Assembly (NCBI RefSeq): GCF_001461695.1
Contig: NZ_AUTC01000147.1
Location: 1 to 61,311 of the forward strand
Reading direction: 5' to 3'
DNA: 61,311 nucleotides
DNA from: Sinorhizobium fredii USDA 205
GTDB lineage: Bacteria > Pseudomonadota > Alphaproteobacteria > Rhizobiales > Rhizobiaceae
The position numbers were made by a program, and so were the translations under genes. Below, piece by piece: positions 34,762 through 43,364 of this stretch; position 1 is the first letter of the stretch; each line of letters opens with the position of its first letter. The notes beneath the pieces are model-generated. The model was not told where the DNA came from, ran no database searches, and was given only the letters and a program-made list of their open reading frames with translations.

Positions 34762-35004
34762 TCAGTGCAGGGTCTTGTTCCCGGGGGCGACGGACGCATT
34801 TTCGGCAATCTTCGTGCTCAAGCGCATCGCCATGACGTAGTCTTCGGTCAGTTCCATGAGAGCAAGCGCGATCTCCTGCCACGACCAGCCGGCGCCCTCC
34901 GCCAAGCTTGTGAAGACTTGAAAATCCTCTTCCAGTGCACGCTCGCACTCTAGCCGGCGGTCCGTTGGCTGGGGTTGGGTGATCGTGTCGGTGATCTTGG
35001 GCAT
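34762..35004 (-). CDS. Small hypothetical protein
   Basis: The 80-residue product starts MPKITDTITQPQPTDRRLEC after a GGGAGG site, and contains one predicted amphipathic helical region (FQVFTSLAEGAGWSWQEIAL, then ALMELTEDYVMAMRLSTKI). I do not recognise it. It ends with a basic C-terminus. The first upstream ATG would add an unlikely leader. Confidence 0.55.
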   Translation of the reverse strand: MPKITDTITQPQPTDRRLECERALEEDFQVFTSLAEGAGWSWQEIALALMELTEDYVMAMRLSTKIAENASVAPGNKTLH

Positions 35005-35041
35005 CGTTCCTCCCACTGCAGGTCTCCCTTGGATGGCAGTC

Positions 35042-35120
35042 GGTCCAAGGACAAAAACGTTCAGCAATTCGAAGTGCTACAGCGACTTTTTGCGCCTCTG
35101 ATAAGACGCGCGGCGCTGTA
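35042..35120 (-). repeat. RIME-like palindromic element, partial
   Basis: On this strand it reads TACAGCGCCGCGCGTCTTAT and ...GCAAAAAGTCGCTGTAGCAC then TTCGAATTGCTGAACG and TTTTTGTCCTTGG. The second palindrome is shortened. Located between the divergent small gene and the HARP-like gene. Confidence 0.65.
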
Positions 35121-35197
35121 ATGCAGGAAGAAACTCGCAGACGACGAGGCGGGTTCCATGGGACCGCACCGAAATGCATATGAAGTCCGGAAGCGGC

Positions 35198-36166
35198 ATG
35201 GAAACGAACAAAGCGATTGCGCCCGGCGTTACCGTCGACAGCAGGGAGACGGTTATGGTTCCGCACAAGCAGCGGAAGCGCCCGAAGGAAGCTCGGCAGG
35301 GCGAATTTGCGGCCTTCCCCTATGATCGCAGCGCCGTGGAGCGGTTTCGCCAGGCGTTTCCACGCGCCCGGTGGAACGACGAACGCAAGAGCTGGTTCGT
35401 GCCCGGCAAGACGGCCGCTCGTCGTATTGAGCGATGGCTGGCAAGGGAAGCAGCGCACAATGACATTTATGGCGATACCAAGGGCCGCGACGCGTACGAT
35501 TTCGAGCCCATCGTCAGCCGATATCTCGAAGTCGGCGATGATCTGCGCATTCGAACGCCCTATGCGAAATCGCTGATTGAAATGCTGCGCGAAATTCCCT
35601 GGGCGCACTGGGACGAAGATCTGCGGGTCTGGCGGGTGCCGTTCCGCTCCTACGAAGAACTGCGGCGACGATGGTCCAGCATCGAGGCGGCGGCGCTGCG
35701 AAATGAGCCCGAGGAGAAGAAGCGCCGCAGAGATGCGAAAAAGGGCTCTGAAGTACAGAGCGCGGCCAACGCGCGCTCCGCGGAACGCCGCCGCCACCGC
35801 TATCCGCTGCCCGTTGACGACCCGCCGCCCGCAGGGCGTCCGGTTGCGACGGTAGAGTATGGAATCGTCGTCTTTGTCGAATTCTCAGGCGAAGTCGCCG
35901 AGACGGCGGCGCTGGCGGAACACTATCCCCATGCCAGCGGAACCGTTGATCATGTCTGGGGACGATGGCGCGCGCCGACCCTTGCCGAACTCGTTGCGAC
36001 ATGGCCGGCCCGCCGGGAGCCCGGACCCGATGCGCTTGCCAGGGGGTGGTGGCAGCCGACACTGGCCGAGTTGAGGATTGCCCGTAGAAGCGCCCGATCC
36101 ATGGCGCGACGCCGGCGTGCGAGAAAGCCGACGGGTGCTGACGCGCATCGGACCCACGTTCATTAG
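35198..36166 (+). CDS. Protein with two HARP-like modules
   Basis: The 322-residue protein has two related segments: FAAFPYDRSAVERFRQAFP-ARWNDERKSWFVP (about residues 40-75) and LRIRTPYAKSLIEMLREIPWAHWDEDLRVWRVP (about 115-150). Both follow the pattern of the HARP domain of SMARCAL1/HARP annealing helicases (aromatic, a run ending in A-[RH]-W, then a W-x-V/F-P). The rest has no recognised domain and its C-terminal part is basic and Arg-rich (RRSARSMARRRRARKP). The start at 35198 is preferred because GGAAG precedes it; 35174 is an alternative. The SOS-box helicase gene follows on the same strand. A DNA-binding or annealing role is inference. Confidence 0.5.
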   Translation: METNKAIAPGVTVDSRETVMVPHKQRKRPKEARQGEFAAFPYDRSAVERFRQAFPRARWNDERKSWFVPGKTAARRIERWLAREAAHNDIYGDTKGRDAYDFEPIVSRYLEVGDDLRIRTPYAKSLIEMLREIPWAHWDEDLRVWRVPFRSYEELRRRWSSIEAAALRNEPEEKKRRRDAKKGSEVQSAANARSAERRRHRYPLPVDDPPPAGRPVATVEYGIVVFVEFSGEVAETAALAEHYPHASGTVDHVWGRWRAPTLAELVATWPARREPGPDALARGWWQPTLAELRIARRSARSMARRRRARKPTGADAHRTHVH

Positions 36167-36248
36167 CGAGCCCAAAAGTATTTCGAACCGAAATGCGCGT
36201 GCCGGTTTATTTGCTTCGCGGCTTTGCAGTGTGTCGAACTGCAGCTAT

Positions 36249-36263
36249 GTTCCTTATCCGTTC
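36249..36263. promoter_or_regulatory. LexA (SOS) box, GTTC-N7-GTTC
   Basis: GTTC (36249-36252), seven bases (CTTATCC), GTTC (36260-36263), the alphaproteobacterial LexA consensus. It overlaps a possible promoter (TTGCAG at 36224, TATGTT at 36246) and lies 75 bp upstream of the helicase start. Confidence 0.65.
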
Positions 36264-36338
36264 TCGCGCGATTCGCGGCAGTCCCGCCCCTTTACAAGGA
36301 CGCGCCTGTTCAGTCGCGCGAGCGTACCCGGAGGCTGG

Positions 36339-38405
36339 ATGAGCGCGGCATACCTGGAGAAATTGAACGAACGTCAGCGCCATGCCGTCGAACACGGTGT
36401 CGCGCCCGGCGTCCATGGCGGCGGCCCGCTTCTCATCATTGCCGGCGCCGGCTCGGGCAAGACGAACACGCTTGCCCACCGGGTCGCGCATCTCATCGTC
36501 AACGGCGCGGATCCCCGGCGGATCCTCCTGATGACCTTCTCGCGCCGGGCGGCCGCCGAGATGGGCCGCAGGGTCGAGCGCATCTGCAGCCAAGTGCTCG
36601 GCGGAAAGGCAGGGAGCTTTTCCGACGCGCTTGCCTGGGCGGGAACCTTTCACGGCATCGGTGCGCGGCTTCTGCGCGAACATGCCACGGAAATCGGCAT
36701 CGATCCGGATTTCACCATTCACGATCGGGAAGACAGCGCCGATCTCATGAACATCGTCCGGCACGAGCTTGGATTTTCGAAGACCGAAAGCCGTTTCCCG
36801 ACCAAGGCGACCTGTCTTGCCGTCTATTCGCGTGCGGTCAATGCGGAACAGCCGCTCGAAGGAGTCCTGCGCGACAGTTTTCCCTGGTGTAGCGCATGGG
36901 AAAAGCAGCTGCGCGAGCTTTTTGGTGCCTATGTCGACGCCAAGCAGGCGCAGAACGTTCTCGATTACGACGACCTGCTGCTCTACTGGGCACAGATGAT
37001 GGGGGACGCCGTGCTCGCCGAGGAGTCCGGCTCCCGGTTCGATCACGTGCTGGTCGACGAATACCAGGATACCAATCGGCTGCAGGCTTCGATCCTGAGG
37101 GCGATGAAGCCGGATGGCCGCGGCCTCACGGTCGTGGGCGACGACGCCCAATCGATCTATTCGTTCCGCGCCGCGACAGTACGCAATATTCTCGATTTTC
37201 CGGCGACCTTCACACCTGCTGCAGAGATCATCACGCTCGATCGGAACTACCGCTCGACACAGCCGATTCTCGCTGCCGCCAATGGCGTCATCGAACTTGC
37301 TCGCGAACGCTTCACCAAGAACCTCTGGACCGAGCGGGAATCGACCGAACGCCCGCGCCTCGTCACCGTGCGAGACGAAGCGGTCCAGGCAAATTATGTC
37401 GTCGAACAGGTGTTGCAGAACCGCGAAGGCGGAATGCTGTTGAAGCAGCAGGCCGTGCTTTTCCGCACCTCGCACCACAGCGGCTCGCTCGAAGTGGAGC
37501 TGACCCGCCGCAACATTCCCTTCGTGAAGTTCGGGGGCCTCAAGTTCCTGGACAGCGCCCATGTGAAAGACATGTTGGCGGCACTGCGCTTTGCCCAGAA
37601 TCCGCGCGACCGGGTAGCCGGATTCCGGCTGATGCAATTGCTGCCGGGCGTCGGTCCGCAGACGGCCGGACGGGTTCTCGACGCGATTGCCGCCGACCCG
37701 GAACCGCTGACGACGCTTTGCGAGATCCCCGCCCCTCCCCGGTCCGGCACTGACTGGATATCCTTTGTCGACATGCTGCAAGCCTTGCGGCCCGGTCGGG
37801 CCGGCTGGCCGTCCGAGATCGGCACGGCCCGCAGCTGGTACGAGCCACATCTCGAGCGAATCCACGAGGATGCCGAGATGCGCAAGGCCGATCTCCTGCA
37901 GCTCGAGCAGATCGCCACCGGCTATCCGTCGCGCGAACGCTTCCTGACCGAACTCACCCTCGACCCGCCGGACGCCACGAGCGACCAGGCCGGCGTGCCG
38001 CTGCTCGATGAGGACTATCTCATTCTCTCGACAATCCACTCCGCCAAGGGGCAGGAATGGAAGTCGGTTTTCGTCCTAAACTGCGTCGACGGCTGCATTC
38101 CCTCCGACCTCGGCGTCGGCAGCACGGCAGAGGTCGAGGAGGAGCGGCGCCTGCTTTACGTTGCCATGACCCGCGCCAGGGACAGCCTGCATTTGACCAC
38201 GCCGCAGCGCTTTTTCACGCACGGCCAGAATGCCCACGGCGACCGGCATGTCTACGCCTCGCGCAGCCGCTTCATCCCCGCAACGCTTCTGCAGTTCTTC
38301 GAGTGCTCGGCCTGGCCCGTCGCCACGCCGGCTGCGGCTGGCCAGCGCGATGCGCATCAATTGCGCGTCGATGTCCGTGCCCGCATGCGCGGCATGTGGC
38401 GCTAG
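36339..38405 (+). CDS. UvrD/Rep-type ATP-dependent DNA helicase
   Basis: A 688-residue superfamily 1A helicase. Walker A (IIAGAGSGKTNTL) is near residue 40, Walker B in DEYQDTN near 240, motif III GDDAQSIYSFR near 265, motif V HSAKGQEW near 566 and motif VI VAMTRARDSLHLT near 607. These enzymes unwind DNA 3' to 5' during repair and replication restart. The start at 36339 gives the family N-terminus (EKLNERQRHAVEHG) and follows an AGGAGG-like CGGAGGC site. A LexA box lies upstream, so it is probably DNA-damage-induced. It is shorter than chromosomal UvrD and is probably an additional paralogue. Its stop overlaps the convergent hydrolase gene by 4 bp. Confidence 0.93.
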   Translation: MSAAYLEKLNERQRHAVEHGVAPGVHGGGPLLIIAGAGSGKTNTLAHRVAHLIVNGADPRRILLMTFSRRAAAEMGRRVERICSQVLGGKAGSFSDALAWAGTFHGIGARLLREHATEIGIDPDFTIHDREDSADLMNIVRHELGFSKTESRFPTKATCLAVYSRAVNAEQPLEGVLRDSFPWCSAWEKQLRELFGAYVDAKQAQNVLDYDDLLLYWAQMMGDAVLAEESGSRFDHVLVDEYQDTNRLQASILRAMKPDGRGLTVVGDDAQSIYSFRAATVRNILDFPATFTPAAEIITLDRNYRSTQPILAAANGVIELARERFTKNLWTERESTERPRLVTVRDEAVQANYVVEQVLQNREGGMLLKQQAVLFRTSHHSGSLEVELTRRNIPFVKFGGLKFLDSAHVKDMLAALRFAQNPRDRVAGFRLMQLLPGVGPQTAGRVLDAIAADPEPLTTLCEIPAPPRSGTDWISFVDMLQALRPGRAGWPSEIGTARSWYEPHLERIHEDAEMRKADLLQLEQIATGYPSRERFLTELTLDPPDATSDQAGVPLLDEDYLILSTIHSAKGQEWKSVFVLNCVDGCIPSDLGVGSTAEVEEERRLLYVAMTRARDSLHLTTPQRFFTHGQNAHGDRHVYASRSRFIPATLLQFFECSAWPVATPAAAGQRDAHQLRVDVRARMRGMWR

Positions 38406-39013
38406 GGAAACGGTCTTTGCCGGCTCGTTGGAGCCGAGCGCTCCGATTGGCGGACCGGCATCGCCGGGGTAGCGCCTTTGGCCATGCCGTGCAGCACCCT
38501 GAGCAGATCATAGCCGCCCGGCCAGCGGCCGAAACCGCTGGCGATGTTGATGTGGCCGGCATGGCCGAGATCGATAAGGCGGCTGCCCCATCTTTCGCAA
38601 AGAGCCCGCAAGCGGTCGAAGCGCATGTAGGGATCGTTGAGACTGCCGACCACGAGGCTCGGAAAGCTGAGACGTCGTCGCGGCATGGCACCAAAATCGA
38701 TTACCCCCGGATGCAGCCGCTCGGTTTCTTCCAGATCGCAGGGCGCGACGAGAAGGACGCCTTGAACGCGGTCTGCAATCGGGCGCCCGCCCAAGCCCGC
38801 GATCAACAGGCAACCGAGGCTGTGGGCGACGATATCAACCGCCCGATGCCTCGCGATTTCAGCCTCCAGAGCGCTTCGCCAGGCGGCAAGTGCCGGTCGG
38901 CTCCAGTCGCCCTGCTCGACGAGTGTCGCCTCGGGATGGTCGACGAGCCAATGGCGCTGCCAGTGCCCCTCGCCCGATCCGAACAACCCCGGAACAATCA
39001 GCGTCTTCACCAT
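38402..39013 (-). CDS. RBBP9/YdeN-type alpha/beta hydrolase
   Basis: A 203-residue serine hydrolase of the RBBP9/YdeN family. The nucleophile is Ser in IVAHSLGCLL, the acid Asp in VGSLNDPYM and the His in LGHAGHINI. The N-terminus VKTLIVPGLFGSGEGHWQRH is typical. The chosen ATG at 39013 removes a basic leader. The substrate class is unknown. The gene is convergent with the helicase and overlaps its stop. Confidence 0.88.
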   Translation of the reverse strand: MVKTLIVPGLFGSGEGHWQRHWLVDHPEATLVEQGDWSRPALAAWRSALEAEIARHRAVDIVAHSLGCLLIAGLGGRPIADRVQGVLLVAPCDLEETERLHPGVIDFGAMPRRRLSFPSLVVGSLNDPYMRFDRLRALCERWGSRLIDLGHAGHINIASGFGRWPGGYDLLRVLHGMAKGATPAMPVRQSERSAPTSRQRPFP

Positions 39014-39198
39014 TGCATTCGCTCCCCGGCGCGTCCGGTTGCTGCAAAAGGAAAGGTTCATACGCAGATTGTGCCCACCGGCGAGAGCGAGCGTAAGGAA
39101 TGAAGATTTATTCTCTACAAAACTACTAGAAAAATATGCCGTGCGTGCGAAACGCGTCCCATCCGACGGAGCATCGCATCAGTTTGCAGCCGAGCAAA

Positions 39199-39873
39199 TC
39201 AGCAATATCGCCGATGAAGGGAAAGCCAGCCGTCGCCGCCGATCCCGGCCTTGACGTCCGTATAGTGCTCCAAGGTCAGGTGCGGCGTTCCGGCTGCCGC
39301 AGCGTGAGCACCAGTGATCACGGCCACCTCGGCGCCGGCCGAACTGCCCGCGAGTATCCCGGCCGGTGCATCTTCGAAGACGAGGCAATCCTCGGCGCGA
39401 ACCCCGAGCCTCTTGGCGGCGAGAAGGTAGCCCTGCGGATCAGGCTTGCCCGCCGTGACGTCCTCGCCGGTGACCATGTGGCGAGGAACCGGAATGCCGG
39501 CCGCGGCGAGACGACGCATGGCCAGTTCGAGCGGCGCCGACGTGACGATCGTCCAGCGCTCCGGCGGCAGTGAGTTGAGGAAGGCGACCGCCCCGGGTAT
39601 TTCGACGATGCCTTCCACGTCAGCGATCTCCGCCAAGGCCAACTCTCGCGCCTCGATGTCCGGATCGACCGCCAGCCCGAGCTTGCGGATCGTGTCGGAC
39701 GCGCGCACCCCGTGCACCGATTTCATCAACTCATGGGGATCGAGCCCGTTGCGGACCGCCCACGCACCCCAGACCCGTTCGACGACGGCCATGGAATTGA
39801 GCAGGGTGCCATCCATGTCAAACAGCAAGGCAGCGAATTTTTTCGGGAATATCGCAGTCGTCAGGGTATCCAA
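39199..39873 (-). CDS. HAD-superfamily sugar phosphatase-like hydrolase
   Basis: A 224-residue HAD hydrolase with cap domain. Motif I is FDMDGTLLNS (nucleophile first Asp), motif II VTSAP, motif III K in TAGKPDPQGYL and motif IV FEDAPAG. Phosphatases with this layout (YfbT/YniC, GPP type) act on sugar or polyol phosphates. The start is a TTG at 39873 with an AGGAG ribosome site 6 nt before it. The RIME-like element at 40034-40130 separates it from the upstream gene. Confidence 0.88.
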   Translation of the reverse strand: MDTLTTAIFPKKFAALLFDMDGTLLNSMAVVERVWGAWAVRNGLDPHELMKSVHGVRASDTIRKLGLAVDPDIEARELALAEIADVEGIVEIPGAVAFLNSLPPERWTIVTSAPLELAMRRLAAAGIPVPRHMVTGEDVTAGKPDPQGYLLAAKRLGVRAEDCLVFEDAPAGILAGSSAGAEVAVITGAHAAAAGTPHLTLEHYTDVKAGIGGDGWLSLHRRYC

Positions 39874-40033
39874 GCCGGCTCCTCAGGTGGGGTTTCGGAC
39901 CACAACTATCTCCGGATGGACCGGCGTACAACACTCCTCGGGGAATTATGCAGTAAGTGCCGCACAGCGAGCTCTCGCGCTTCAGGCCAACTGGCCGCCG
40001 ATGGCCGCCGATGGCCCGAAACGGACGGGCCTC

Positions 40034-40130
40034 CGTTAAATCGTAGCCGATTAAAGGATAAAAACGTGCCGCGATTCAAAATGCTACAGCGACCTTTGCG
40101 CGTCTGACAAGACGCGCGGCGTTGTAGCAC
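40034..40130 (-). repeat. RIME-like palindromic element
   Basis: On this strand CTACAACGCCGCGCGTCTTG, TCAGACGCGCAAAGGTCGCT, GTAGCATTTTGAATCGCGGC, then TTTATCCTTTAATCGGCTAC. It sits 9 bp past the stop of the EutBC-like gene. Both palindromes are intact. Confidence 0.7.
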
Positions 40131-40139
40131 AATTTGCTA

Positions 40140-42491
40140 CTACCCATAGCGGCGACTGCCATTCACTTCTTTGCCGACGATTTCCCTGATGATTGTCAAG
40201 GTTTCCCTGGCGGCTTCCCTTGGGGACAGGGCGGTGTCTGCGACATTGCTCACGAGTTTGGTGATATCGTGATCGATATTCTTCTCCGACCATCGCTTGC
40301 CTTTGGCGACGGTGATGTAGACCGAATAGGCGTGGTGCATGGTTCCGGGTCGTTCACCGATGATGTGGAGAATGCCCCTTAGACTGTTGGGATCGGCGTC
40401 TTCGAAAAGTACTTCGCCGATCCGATAGCCGGCTCGCACCCTTCCGCCGGTGACCACGATGTTCCGGTCGCTCATCGTGACGCCGGCTTCGGCGAGCAAT
40501 CTGCGCATCTCCTCAAGGTAGGGCGCAAGATGTCCATCGTCCATGATGGCCTTGGCGTTCAGGCCGTCCGAGATGACGATCTGGCCTTTGGGCATATCGC
40601 CTCCCCAGGAGGCTCTTATTCTTTCCATCTCTTGAATTGCTTCAGGGCTCAGCGTCTCCCCTGTAGGAGGGTGAGCTATGTAATCATTGCGGTCTGTGGA
40701 CAGGGTGCGGACGGCCACGACATCCGGTACGGCGGCGATAAACTCGGGCGTGAGTTCGGCCCAGAGCGACTGCTTGGCGTCGTCGTACAGGCTCTTTACC
40801 TTGGCCGCGAGCGTCGGATTGAGATCCCAGATACGCTCTCCGTGCCCGGTGGCAAGATCGACACCTCTTTCTTCAACTTCCCGCATCTTCTGGCCACCCT
40901 CGACGTAGATCGCGTCCTTGGATCGTCCATCCCCCTTGGCGAGGCGATACTGGTAGTATACCCAGAGAGGATCTCCAAATTTCGGGGTGTAGCTGTCGTC
41001 TTCGCCAACGATCCCGATCCGCTTGTAGAAATCCCACATCGCATCATTGACCTTGAAGCCAAACTTGTCCCGCAGGCGCACGTGATCCTGGAACGACGTT
41101 GTGAGATAGCTCAACATCGGGTCGTTCTTGGTAGGCAGAGCAATCAGATAAGCGGGATTGGCCGGCATGATCTGGTCCTGGCACCAATCCAGGTCTTCAA
41201 GGCTGACCGTCATGTGCAGCGTGGTGCAGATATCCAGGCCGATGGTAAGTCCATGGAGCTTGCCCATGACCATATCTTCGAGACAGCACCTGACCAGTTG
41301 TTCGCGGCTCTTGAAGACCTCGGGTCCAATAAAGCCGGCAACGTCATTGACATGAAGCCATGCGCCCTGGGGCTGCACCTTCGCGAGCTCGATGGCCACC
41401 GCCCTGCTGAAGCCGTACTTCCGCGACTCGAGCACCATCATGTCGACGCCGTTTGCCGCGCCGTTGGTAAATTCCGAGCCCTGCCCGGTTTCGAAGTAGA
41501 GGCCATATCTCTCCCCCTCCTTCGCGCGTGCGTACCTCAGGATTTTCTCGTTCGTAATGTCGAAAATCTTGTTGCAGTCATCTGTCCCGGCAAGGCTCTG
41601 GAACACCGTGGAAACCGTTCCCGGAAATGCATCACTCACTTCGGATTGGACATCGATATGAGCGAGCACACACCAAGGGATCACTTCCCCAAGCTCGAAA
41701 GTATCGACGATGTCCTTGAGCGCCCATTCAACCGCGACGACGCTATTTACGGTGCTGTCCACCGGGTTGGTACCAATGACAATATCGCCCGTTGCATAGG
41801 AGAAGGCATCGAAAACCTGCCAGACGATGTCATCGGGATGATCTGTCGGAGAATTGGGCTGGATTCGTGCGCCCATGTATCCCTTTGATCCCATCTTGGT
41901 GCCGGGCATTACATTGAAGATTTTCTGATTGAGGGAGATCAGTTCCTCATTGCTCATCAGCTTCGGGACGAAGCCTATCGTGTCGCTGGTCAGGCCATTC
42001 ATGATGCCTTTGATCTTGTCCTCTGGTTCGGTGAGAAGAAATTCCTTCAGTTGGCCCATTGTCCAGTCTTTGACCTTTTCATACTGGGCTCGATCCGTGG
42101 TCTGCCATATCAGTTGCTGCAGGTCGTCCACGAACAATGGGTGCTCGTGGAGATCTTTGATCTTCGTATTTGCCAGGAGGGTACGCGCGCTTCTTCGACT
42201 TGTCTCATCTGCGGCTCCCACCCCAATTGTCTGATCTCCCTCTTTGAACTCGTTCGCAGCGCCGATCACCTGCTGGTAGGCCGTCTGATCAAATCCGCCT
42301 TTGATCCTACTGACGTAGGCAAAGACGTCCTCGCCCTGCTTGACCTCCTCGATTGCAAGGGTGCCGCCGGCGGGCGCGGCTCTGGCAATATGATTGTAGC
42401 TTGCGAGCGTGGTCGCGGCAGTTCCCGCAATGAGCAGGAGATCTCTTCTGGAGATCCCCTGGTGCTGATCAGAGAACAAGCTTTTGGTCAT
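40140..42491 (-). CDS. eutBC: Tat-exported EutB-EutC fusion, ethanolamine ammonia-lyase
   Basis: The protein (783 residues from the ATG at 42491, which has AAGGA 7 nt upstream) contains both subunits of adenosylcobalamin-dependent ethanolamine ammonia-lyase. Numbering from the ATG at 42497: residues 1-40 are a twin-arginine signal (SRRDLLLIAG plus a hydrophobic stretch). About 70-510 is the EutB barrel, retaining Arg211 and Gln213 (ARIQPN), Asn244 (IGTNPVDST), Glu336 (YFETGQGS) and Asp422 (GLDICTT), which align with the known substrate-site residues. About 560-775 is EutC, with VISDGLNAKAI, GRVRAGYRIGEVL and HIIGERPG. The reaction is ethanolamine to acetaldehyde plus ammonia. Normally cytoplasmic and split into two genes, here one exported chain. 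No other eut genes are near. Confidence 0.92.
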   Translation of the reverse strand: MTKSLFSDQHQGISRRDLLLIAGTAATTLASYNHIARAAPAGGTLAIEEVKQGEDVFAYVSRIKGGFDQTAYQQVIGAANEFKEGDQTIGVGAADETSRRSARTLLANTKIKDLHEHPLFVDDLQQLIWQTTDRAQYEKVKDWTMGQLKEFLLTEPEDKIKGIMNGLTSDTIGFVPKLMSNEELISLNQKIFNVMPGTKMGSKGYMGARIQPNSPTDHPDDIVWQVFDAFSYATGDIVIGTNPVDSTVNSVVAVEWALKDIVDTFELGEVIPWCVLAHIDVQSEVSDAFPGTVSTVFQSLAGTDDCNKIFDITNEKILRYARAKEGERYGLYFETGQGSEFTNGAANGVDMMVLESRKYGFSRAVAIELAKVQPQGAWLHVNDVAGFIGPEVFKSREQLVRCCLEDMVMGKLHGLTIGLDICTTLHMTVSLEDLDWCQDQIMPANPAYLIALPTKNDPMLSYLTTSFQDHVRLRDKFGFKVNDAMWDFYKRIGIVGEDDSYTPKFGDPLWVYYQYRLAKGDGRSKDAIYVEGGQKMREVEERGVDLATGHGERIWDLNPTLAAKVKSLYDDAKQSLWAELTPEFIAAVPDVVAVRTLSTDRNDYIAHPPTGETLSPEAIQEMERIRASWGGDMPKGQIVISDGLNAKAIMDDGHLAPYLEEMRRLLAEAGVTMSDRNIVVTGGRVRAGYRIGEVLFEDADPNSLRGILHIIGERPGTMHHAYSVYITVAKGKRWSEKNIDHDITKLVSNVADTALSPREAARETLTIIREIVGKEVNGSRRYG

Positions 42492-42684
42492 CGCCATGTC
42501 CTTTTTGCAGTGCTATCGGCATCCCGCCGAACGGCTCACCACCGGGGTTTGATGGCCACGGCCGCCGCCCACATCAATCGACCGGATCATCAGACAGATC
42601 GCTCAACGGGTGCGGGCATAGGCCTTCGCCGGCTAGACAGGTCACCTTCCGTGGGAGTCCCCCTCGCACTTGCTCCGTGCCCTT

Positions 42685-42893
42685 GACGCCCATTTCCATC
42701 CACCAATCGGCGGCATGGTGTGGCCATATAGGCTTTGCGATGCTCGATCAGCTTCGCCTGGATTGCCTGCTTGATTTAGGCCGCGCGTGCCCCGAGTTGC
42801 GGCAGTCGATCGATGTCATCCCGGTTCATCGTTACGGTCTCAAGCGAAGCCATCTGAGCCTTCCCAATCGCAATGACCTTTGCTGAAATTTCC
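42685..42893 (-). pseudogene. Relic of a phosphoketolase C-terminus
   Basis: Reading leftward, one frame gives MNRDDIDRLPQLGARAA, then a TAA at 42778-42776, then IKQAIQAKLIEHRKAY; a neighbouring frame gives TMPPIGGWKW. Together these resemble the C-terminal end of phosphoketolase (family patterns DVIDRVPxLGSRAA, KLIEHRxYI and DMPEIRxWKW, recalled from memory). The stop codon, frame change and missing internal segment show a non-functional remnant. The stretch 42498-42684 holds no other supported feature. Confidence 0.5.
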
Positions 42894-42911
42894 CGGCCTG
42901 CTCAATGCAAC

Positions 42912-42995
42912 CTAATGCAGTCTCATGCCTATGCGACCGTCGATCTTGCCTTCTTCCATCCAATGGAAGATGTCGTTGATGCTCTCCAGGCTCCC
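42912..42995 (-). pseudogene. Relic of a zinc alcohol dehydrogenase C-terminus
   Basis: The frame ending in TAG at 42912-42914 reads GSLESINDIFHWMEEGKIDG and then RIGMRLH, matching the last helix and strand of medium-chain alcohol dehydrogenases (pattern LNDIFxRMxxGKIDGRIV). Nothing upstream continues it in frame. It lies on the same strand as the EutBC-like gene and about 420 bp upstream of it. Confidence 0.45.
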
Positions 42996-43107
42996 CCAAA
43001 CGGGCGCCTATTGAGCATACGGAGCCGGTAAATGCTCTACCACGCCCCGAACATCGTGGACGCTCTCGACCAAAATCCGTGAAGCCTTACCGCAAGCGAC
43101 GTCTCGA

Positions 43108-43177
43108 TTTTACCTGTCTGACGATGTTGTCAGGTGGCTGTTTGACCACTCATTTGGTCATCACATCTTTCACGCGC
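43108..43177 (-). pseudogene. Possible CBS-domain relic
   Basis: Reading leftward: RVKDVMTK, a stop codon, then VVKQPPDNIVRQVK. This matches the start of CBS domains (V-x-D-V-M-T, then P-D-x-x-V-x-Q/x). Short and interrupted, so only a tentative remnant. The rest of 43178-43364 shows nothing supported. Confidence 0.35.
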
Positions 43178-43364
43178 AGGTCGAATCCACTCCGCCAGGG
43201 ACCTCGACACCAGTAACAGGAAGAATAATCTAATCCACTTATGGTAGCTCTACAATCAATTTTGGAGCGCCTGTTTTGCGGCATTTGGCGTGAATTGCAC
43301 CTTAAAGGCGAGTTCGCACGATGTTGCTCGATGGTCGCATAGTTTCCGCTTTCTCGTCCGGGAC

